A DNA stretch of 64,000 nucleotides. It comes from Streptomyces vilmorinianum. Its GTDB lineage: Bacteria; Actinomycetota; Actinomycetes; Streptomycetales; Streptomycetaceae. Both the position numbers and the translations under genes were made by a program. Numbering within the stretch: position 1 is the first letter of the stretch; each line of letters opens with the position of its first letter. The stretch is from assembly GCF_005517195.1 (NCBI RefSeq), contig NZ_CP040244.1:2436001-2500000 (forward strand), read 5' to 3'. Under the pieces are notes generated by a model. That model was not told the DNA's origin, searched no databases, and was given only the letters and a program-made list of their open reading frames with translations. Shown in pieces: positions 59,127-64,000 of the stretch.

Positions 59127-61651
59127 GCGGTCACCTCGAGGAACCTCGACAGGACGGAGTCCGTACGCCGCCGCAGCTCGTCCAGCGAGCCGAGCGGCCG
59201 TACGGCGGGGCGCGCCCGCTCCGCCACGGCCGTCAGCTCCGGGTCGCCCAGGTCGAGCCGCTCGGCGACACGGTGAATCGCCAGGATCAGCGAGGGGTAG
59301 ACCTCGCACGCCTCGAACTCCCGGGCGGCGTGCAGGAGCAGCTCGCCCGCCGCCCTCCGGTCTCCCTCCCGCAGCAGCAGAAACGCCCGGAACATGTCCG
59401 CCCGCGCCCGGCCCGAGCGGTAGCCCGCCCGGTCGAGGGCGGTGTTGGCGTTGAGGAACGAGGACGCGGCCCTCTCGTACTGGCCCAGCCGGGTCTGGGC
59501 CATCGCCATGGCCGTGTACGCCTTGCCGATCTCGTGCTGGGCGCCGAGGTCACGCTGGACCTCCAGGGCGGCCGAGGCCGCGTCGACGGCGGCCGCCGGA
59601 TCCGTGAAGGCGTACAGCTCGGCCCAGTTGGTCCGGACGTTGGCGAGGCCGACGATCGCGTTCGCCGCCCGGTACTCGGACTCCGCCTCGGCCAGCAGCC
59701 GCGCCGAGCTGTCGAAGTCCATCAGGAACCGGTGCCCGAGGTGCATCAGCCGCTTCAGGTCGCCCCGGATCACCCTGTCCCCGGGCGAACAGATCCCGTG
59801 CACCTCCTCGGCCAGCGCGAACGCGCCCCGGAAATCTCCCTGCCACATGCGGATGTCGGCGACGCAGTACCCGGCCGCCGGCCGGGCCGCGCCCTCGTGC
59901 TCCGCCCAGACGCGCTCGAAGATCGACGCCGCCAGGCCGCTCTCCCCGGCGATGCGCCGGGCGTTCGCACCGGCCAGGGCGAGCCGCGCGGAGACGAGGG
60001 CGCGCACGGGGCGGTCCAGGCGGGGGACGAGGCCGATCGCACCGGCCGTGTCGCCGAGCTCCAGCTTCGATTCCGCGTCGAGGCAGTCCGCCGCGTCGCG
60101 CAGGCCGGCGAGAGCCTCCCCGCGCCCGTCCCCGTCCGGGCCCCCGTCCGGGCTCCCGGCCGAGCCCGCGAGGTGATCACGCAGGTCCTTCACGATGCCG
60201 TCGACGGCCTGTCTGCCGTTCAGCGCGACGGCCCGGTCGGCGTGCCGCTGGATCTGCTCCGGCGTGATGTCCGCGGCGTGCAGCCCGTGGTAGACCGCCT
60301 CGCGCAGGGGCGAGAGACGGGCCATGCCGGAGGTGCGTCGCGTCCCGTTCTCCATCCGGTCGGCCAGGCTCTCCCAGTGGTCCCGCAGCGTGCCGTGGAC
60401 ATGCCGCTGAACCGTGGGCGAGAGGTGGCGCTGCAGCGCCCTGATCATGAGCTGGTGCAGCCGGTACCAGCCCTCGGGCAGCGGATAGGCGAACGAGTAG
60501 GCCGTGAGCGACTCCCAGACCAGGACGTTGGCGGGCAGGTCGAAGGCCCGCCCGATGGCCTGGAGCACACCGAAGTCGAAGGTCCGGGCCACACTGAGCA
60601 GCTCGAGGATCCGCACCTCGTCAGGGGAGACGTGCTGGAGGAAGCGCTGGACGATCTCCTCCGAGGTCGCCGCGTGCTCCGGCCGGGCCGGGTTCTGCAG
60701 ATGGGTGTCGACCGCGAGGTGCAGATAGAAGGGGAGACCCTCACTGGCCTCGGCGATCGACCGCTGCCGTGGAATCTCCGTGATCCCGGCCTGCGCCAGC
60801 AGGTCCAGCCGGGCCGCCATGGGCAGCCCGTCGACGTCCGCCCGGCGGATCACCGACTCCCATTCCGGGTCGTACGCCGCCCAGCGCAGCGCCTCGCGGC
60901 TGGCGAGCACCGTGAGGCCACCGTGGAGCTGACCCAGCAGGTCGCGCAGCCAGGCGTCGGAACCGTAGCTGCGGCCACCGGGCAGCGGCGTGGGCACCAG
61001 CGCCTCGTAGGCGTCGACGTACACGACGTACGGCCGCTCCGTCGCCGAGGCCCGCAGTTCCTCGGTGAAGAGATACGTGACGGCGTGCCCCAGCTCGGCG
61101 TTGCTCAGGCTGTCGAGCTCCAGGAGCGTGGGATCGGACTCGATCCGCTGGCGGCGCTGCCGGTTCTTGATCGCGCGCCCGGTCAGCCGTACGAGCCCTG
61201 CCGCCGTACCGAAGACGGGCAGGCCCATCGCGTCGTCGAGGATCTTGGAGAGGATGTCGCTCTCCTCGGCGAAGGGGGTGTTCTTCGGGTTCAGCTGCAG
61301 CTGTGGGTGCACCCGCTGCCACAGCACCGCGTAGGCGATGTCGAACCGGTCGAACTGCACACCCTGAGCCCCGAGTTCCATGCGGAGCACGGCGAGCGCG
61401 TCCTCCTGCTGGCGCATGGTCGGCAGCTGCAGATCGAGGTGGGCGGTCCGGCAGCTGTCGGGCGTACGGTTGCGTAACTCCTGGAGCAGCCTCGACTTGC
61501 CGATACCACCGACGCCGACCACGTTCAGGATCCGGGGACCGCCCTCGCCGACGGCGCGCAGCTCCTCGTCATAGGCCGAGAGCAGGCCCTCCCGGTTGAA
61601 GAACTTCCGCTGCAGGGCCGACACCCGTCGGTACTGCGGTCTGATGGGCAT
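59123..61651 (-). CDS. STAND-type ATPase with C-terminal TPR-like repeats
   Basis: This is an 842-aa protein. Walker A is GVGGIGKS (46-53), Walker B is VVYVDAYE (209-216), a sensor-like VLASREALRW follows near 250, then a winged-helix-like region and helical repeats (about 540-820, with KAYTAMAMAQTRLGQYERAA). This is the architecture of signal-transduction ATPases with tetratricopeptide sensors, as in SARP-like and defence proteins, but no N-terminal effector or DNA-binding domain is evident. Codon 59 is TTA (61477-61475), so bldA should control it. It heads an operon with two kinases. Confidence 0.85.
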   Translation of the reverse strand: MPIRPQYRRVSALQRKFFNREGLLSAYDEELRAVGEGGPRILNVVGVGGIGKSRLLQELRNRTPDSCRTAHLDLQLPTMRQQEDALAVLRMELGAQGVQFDRFDIAYAVLWQRVHPQLQLNPKNTPFAEESDILSKILDDAMGLPVFGTAAGLVRLTGRAIKNRQRRQRIESDPTLLELDSLSNAELGHAVTYLFTEELRASATERPYVVYVDAYEALVPTPLPGGRSYGSDAWLRDLLGQLHGGLTVLASREALRWAAYDPEWESVIRRADVDGLPMAARLDLLAQAGITEIPRQRSIAEASEGLPFYLHLAVDTHLQNPARPEHAATSEEIVQRFLQHVSPDEVRILELLSVARTFDFGVLQAIGRAFDLPANVLVWESLTAYSFAYPLPEGWYRLHQLMIRALQRHLSPTVQRHVHGTLRDHWESLADRMENGTRRTSGMARLSPLREAVYHGLHAADITPEQIQRHADRAVALNGRQAVDGIVKDLRDHLAGSAGSPDGGPDGDGRGEALAGLRDAADCLDAESKLELGDTAGAIGLVPRLDRPVRALVSARLALAGANARRIAGESGLAASIFERVWAEHEGAARPAAGYCVADIRMWQGDFRGAFALAEEVHGICSPGDRVIRGDLKRLMHLGHRFLMDFDSSARLLAEAESEYRAANAIVGLANVRTNWAELYAFTDPAAAVDAASAALEVQRDLGAQHEIGKAYTAMAMAQTRLGQYERAASSFLNANTALDRAGYRSGRARADMFRAFLLLREGDRRAAGELLLHAAREFEACEVYPSLILAIHRVAERLDLGDPELTAVAERARPAVRPLGSLDELRRRTDSVLSRFLEVTA

Positions 61652-61758
61652 GGTGGCATTCCCCCTGTGTCGCCGTGCGCATGCGAGGGCAGGCTAGCGG
61701 GATCCGAGGGGTGCTGAAAGGGAGATCCGGGGGAGACCGGGGGCGCCCGGGAGCGCAG

Positions 61759-61786
61759 AAAGACCCCACATCGCTGTGGGGCCTTT
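61759..61786 (-). terminator. Terminator of tRNA-Leu
   Basis: On the minus strand AAAGGCCCCACA pairs with TGTGGGGTCTTT (12 bp, one G-U) around GCGA, 4 bp after the tRNA 3' CCA. Confidence 0.85.
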
Positions 61787-61792
61787 CGCTGG

Positions 61793-61877
61793 TGTCCGAG
61801 GGGGGACTTGAACCCCCACGCCCGATAAAGGGCACTAGCACCTCAAGCTAGCGCGTCTGCCATTCCGCCACCCGGAC
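61793..61877 (-). tRNA. tRNA-Leu (anticodon GAG)
   Basis: The 85-nt gene folds as a class II tRNA. The acceptor is GTCCGGG with CTCGGAC. The anticodon stem CTAGC/GCTAG holds loop TTGAGGT, giving anticodon GAG for CUC/CUU leucine codons. A long variable arm (TGCCC/GGGCG) and T arm GGGGG-TTCAAGT-CCCCC follow. The 3' CCA is encoded at 61790-61792. A TATGGT hexamer (complement of 61922-61927) may be its -10 box. No integrase or attachment-site duplication was seen next to it. Confidence 0.97.
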
Positions 61878-61937
61878 AAGGTGTCTGTCTTTCCGGCCGC
61901 TGGGCCGTTCCGACGTGGAAAACCATAGCAAACATTC

Positions 61938-61958
61938 GGGGTGGTCGATCACCACCCC
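61938..61958. promoter_or_regulatory. Inverted repeat between tRNA-Leu and the M20 peptidase gene
   Basis: GGGGTGGT and ACCACCCC form perfect 8-bp arms around CGATC, upstream of both divergent units. Its role is unknown. Confidence 0.45.
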
Positions 61959-62085
61959 CGGTCCGGGCGGAACCGTGTGACAGCCGCATGTCGGCCGGTG
62001 GCCGCCCTTGGGTCCCGGGGGCGGGCGCGGGAGGATGGGGGCGACCACCAGCAAGCACGTGGGGCACGTAGTGGGAGGAAGCAGC

Positions 62086-63420
62086 GTGAGCGAGTCGAAC
62101 ACGGCCCGGGGTGTCAACGGCGAGAATGCCGAGAATGAGGTCGTCGACCTCTGTCGCGACCTCATCCGCATCGACACCAGCAACTACGGAGACCACTCCG
62201 GCCCGGGCGAGCGAGCGGCGGCGGAGTACGTCGCCGAGAAGCTCGCGGAGGTCGGGCTCGAGCCGAAGATCATCGAGTCGCACAAGGGGCGGGCCTCCAC
62301 CGTCGCCCGTATCGAGGGCGAGGACCCCTCCCGGCCGGCCCTGCTCATCCACGGCCACACCGACGTCGTGCCGGCCAATGCCGAGGACTGGACCCACCAC
62401 CCCTTCTCCGGCGAGGTCGCCGACGGCTGTGTCTGGGGCCGGGGCGCGGTCGACATGAAGGACATGGACGCGATGACCCTCGCGGTCGTACGGGACCGGA
62501 TGCGCAGCGGCCGCAAGCCCCCGCGCGACATCGTCCTCGCGTTCCTCGCCGACGAGGAGGCGGGCGGCACCTACGGGGCCCGGCACCTGGTCGACAAGCA
62601 CCGGGGTCTCTTCGACGGGGTCACGGAGGCGATCGGCGAGGTCGGCGGCTTCTCCTTCACCGTCAACGAGAACCTGCGGCTCTACCTCGTCGAGACGGCC
62701 CAGAAGGGCATGCACTGGATGCGGCTGACCGTCGAGGGCACGGCCGGCCACGGCTCGATGACCAACAACGACAACGCCATCACCGAGCTCTGCGAGGCCG
62801 TGGGGCGCCTGGGCCGCCACACGTGGCCCGTGCGGATGACCAAGACCGTACGGTCCTTCCTGGACGAGCTCTCGGACGCGCTGGGCACCCCCCTCGACCC
62901 GGAGGACATGGAGGCCACGCTCGCCAAGCTCGGCGGCATCGCCAAGATGATCGGCGCCACGCTGCGCAACTCCGCCGCCCCGACCATGCTCGGCGCCGGG
63001 TACAAGGTCAACGTCATCCCGGGGCAGGCCACGGCCCATGTCGACGGACGGTTCCTGCCCGGTTACGAGGAGGAGTTCCTGGCCGACCTCGACCGGATCC
63101 TCGGTCCGCGGGTCAGGCGCGAGGACGTGCACGGGGACAAGGCCCTGGAGACCAGCTTCGACGGCGACCTCGTCGACGCGATGCAGCTGGCCCTCAGGGC
63201 GGAGGACCCGATCGCCCGGGCCGTGCCGTACATGCTCTCGGGCGGCACCGACGCCAAGTCCTTCGACGACCTCGGCATCCGCTGCTTCGGCTTCGCGCCG
63301 CTCCAGCTGCCGCCGGAGCTGGACTTCGCCGGGATGTTCCACGGCGTGGACGAGCGGGTGCCGGTGGACGGCCTGAAGTTCGGCGTCCGCGTCCTCGACC
63401 GGTTCATCGACGCTTCCTGA
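62086..63420 (+). CDS. M20/M25/M40-family metallopeptidase
   Basis: This 444-aa protein starts at GTG 62086 behind GGGAGGA. It has the dinuclear zinc motifs IHGHTDVVPA, WGRGAVDMKDMDAM and LADEEAGG, then a dimerisation domain. The last metal ligand His lies in GMFHGVDERVPVDGL. Enzymes of this group (ArgE/DapE/carboxypeptidase G2-like) hydrolyse dipeptides or acylated amino acids. Members beside chaplin genes in Streptomyces have no known morphogenetic role. No signal peptide. Confidence 0.93.
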   Translation: MSESNTARGVNGENAENEVVDLCRDLIRIDTSNYGDHSGPGERAAAEYVAEKLAEVGLEPKIIESHKGRASTVARIEGEDPSRPALLIHGHTDVVPANAEDWTHHPFSGEVADGCVWGRGAVDMKDMDAMTLAVVRDRMRSGRKPPRDIVLAFLADEEAGGTYGARHLVDKHRGLFDGVTEAIGEVGGFSFTVNENLRLYLVETAQKGMHWMRLTVEGTAGHGSMTNNDNAITELCEAVGRLGRHTWPVRMTKTVRSFLDELSDALGTPLDPEDMEATLAKLGGIAKMIGATLRNSAAPTMLGAGYKVNVIPGQATAHVDGRFLPGYEEEFLADLDRILGPRVRREDVHGDKALETSFDGDLVDAMQLALRAEDPIARAVPYMLSGGTDAKSFDDLGIRCFGFAPLQLPPELDFAGMFHGVDERVPVDGLKFGVRVLDRFIDAS

Positions 63421-63478
63421 GTCCGCCTGAGTCCGCCCGTTCCGGTAATCGCCCGCACGTACGCATGTGACCGGAAAG

Positions 63479-63493
63479 AGTGAATGCGCTCAT
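63479..63493. promoter_or_regulatory. Possible BldD-like half-palindrome upstream of chpH
   Basis: AGTGA-ATGCGC-TCAT partly matches the BldD box AGTGA-Nn-TCACC, 82 bp upstream of the chaplin ATG. The match is imperfect and the call is tentative. Confidence 0.3.
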
Positions 63494-63574
63494 AGGCTCG
63501 TAGCCCCATTACCTCCCCCTCGTTACAGGTCATGCGGTCCGCGGCTGGGGCCGCATTGCCAACAAGGAGGAATA

Positions 63575-63808
63575 ATGATCAAGAAGGTCGTCGCTGCTGC
63601 GGCTGCCACCGGCGGTCTCGTTCTCGCGGGTGCGGGCATGGCCGTTGCCGACGCGGGTGCCCAGGGTGCCGCTCTGCACTCCCCGGGTGTGCTCTCGGGC
63701 AACGTCGTTCAGGTGCCGGTTCACGTCCCCGTGAACGTGTGCGGCAACACGGTCTCCGTGATCGGGCTGCTGAACCCCACCTTCGGCAACACCTGCGTCA
63801 ACGCCTGA
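63575..63808 (+). CDS. chpH: Short chaplin ChpH
   Basis: This 77-aa protein has an excellent ribosome-binding site AAGGAGG (63564-63570). A signal peptide (residues 1-25) is followed by a single chaplin domain with conserved Cys56 and Cys74 (VPVNVCGNT and GNTCVNA). Chaplins self-assemble into amyloid-like fibres that lower surface tension and coat aerial hyphae. The absence of a sorting signal identifies it as a short chaplin; the sequence fits ChpH best. Expression in Streptomyces is developmental (Bld cascade). Confidence 0.95.
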   Translation: MIKKVVAAAAATGGLVLAGAGMAVADAGAQGAALHSPGVLSGNVVQVPVHVPVNVCGNTVSVIGLLNPTFGNTCVNA

Positions 63809-63841
63809 CGTTGTGCCTCGACCCGTGAGGGTCTGAGCCGG

Positions 63842-63880
63842 GCCGGCCTCGGAGTGCGTGCCATGCACTCCGGGGCCGGC
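63842..63880 (+). terminator. Terminator hairpin after chpH
   Basis: GCCGGCCTCGGAGTGC pairs with GCACTCCGGGGCCGGC (16 bp, one T-G wobble) with a 7-nt loop. Confidence 0.88.
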
Positions 63881-63964
63881 GGGCATTTCCGCCCCGGGCA
63901 AGGCGCCCGGTGGCCCTCTTCTTGAAGCCTAGAAGGCAGAAGCCGAGAAGGCAGGAAACGAGCT

Positions 63965-64000
63965 ATGCGACAGGTCACGCGCAAGGGCCTCATCACCGTC
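63965..64000 (+). CDS. Long chaplin, N-terminal fragment (ChpC-like)
   Basis: Only twelve codons are in the window: MRQVTRKGLITV, the opening of the signal peptide of long chaplins (ChpA-C), which carry two chaplin domains and a sortase signal. Its position directly after chpH matches the chpH-chpC pairing that I recall from S. coelicolor. The rest lies beyond the right edge. Confidence 0.75.
   Translation, partial: MRQVTRKGLITV

Noticed and set aside
61790-61877. tRNA-Leu as an integration site for a mobile element
   Set aside because: No integrase, excisionase or duplicated 3' tRNA end was seen; both flanks hold chromosomal-type genes.

Overview
The window reads as chromosomal core sequence of a Streptomyces. 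GC content is very high with strong third-position GC bias. GTG starts and 4-bp GTGA or ATGA stop-start overlaps are common. SoxR, mycothiol-dependent aldehyde oxidation and chaplins (aerial-hypha surface proteins) are present. Only two TTA codons were found in recognised genes. From memory, the order hmgA - soxR - gntPKR - chpH - chpC matches, in inverted orientation, the S. coelicolor SCO1715 to SCO1674 stretch. No prophage, integrase, transposase or CRISPR array was seen.

Layout. 1-7.9 kb: start of a Ser/Thr kinase gene, a small basic protein, a CoA-transferase, a DrrAB-type exporter with its divergent TetR and paired operators, a stand-alone type ISP specificity-domain protein, and hmgA (tyrosine catabolism) with a GntR regulator. 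8-15.2 kb: a coupled operon of secreted beta-helix protein, cupredoxin-like lipoprotein and polytopic membrane protein, then a TetR and a molybdopterin oxidoreductase. 15.3-18.4 kb: a citrate-metal symporter, then a secreted anchored protein with a class F sortase. 18.5-26.6 kb: aldehyde and alcohol dehydrogenases, a DMT transporter with an ArsR-type regulator, a TetR/acyl-CoA dehydrogenase pair, a TetR/MaoC hydratase pair, and SoxR. 26.6-34.9 kb: an RNA ligase, several poorly characterised genes, a BKACE enzyme, a secreted erythromycin-esterase homologue with a TTA codon, and a NamZ-type muramidase.

35-41.8 kb: a fatty-acyl module of SDR, acyl-CoA synthetase and TetR on one strand, with an ACAD10/11-type dehydrogenase and its sugar-kinase-like partner on the other. 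It is bracketed by two matching operators and followed by a glucarate-dehydratase-like enolase. The gene set matches the 4-hydroxyacyl-CoA (levulinate-type) pathway. 41.8-49.8 kb: a metallo-beta-lactamase-fold protein, a His-rich metal-binding protein, a quinone-type oxidoreductase, two DUF202 membrane proteins, a Nudix hydrolase, and a steroid-type locus (3alpha/20beta-HSD and TetR divergent from a KstD-like flavoprotein). 49.8-57.1 kb: gluconate uptake and kinase with GntR, an amino-acid permease, mycothiol-dependent formaldehyde oxidation and a pseudouridine synthase. 57.1-61.7 kb: an unrecognised three-gene operon of a STAND-type ATPase with TPR-like repeats and two paralogous APH-fold kinases. 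Its first gene carries a TTA codon, implying bldA control. 61.8-64 kb: tRNA-Leu(GAG), an M20 peptidase, and the chaplin genes chpH and a partial long chaplin.

Recurring themes are local TetR/GntR regulators with readable palindromic operators, several shared by separate transcription units, and short GC-rich tandem repeats at gene boundaries. The strongest candidates for undescribed biology are the STAND/kinase operon, the beta-helix/cupredoxin/membrane operon and the orphan ISP-domain protein.
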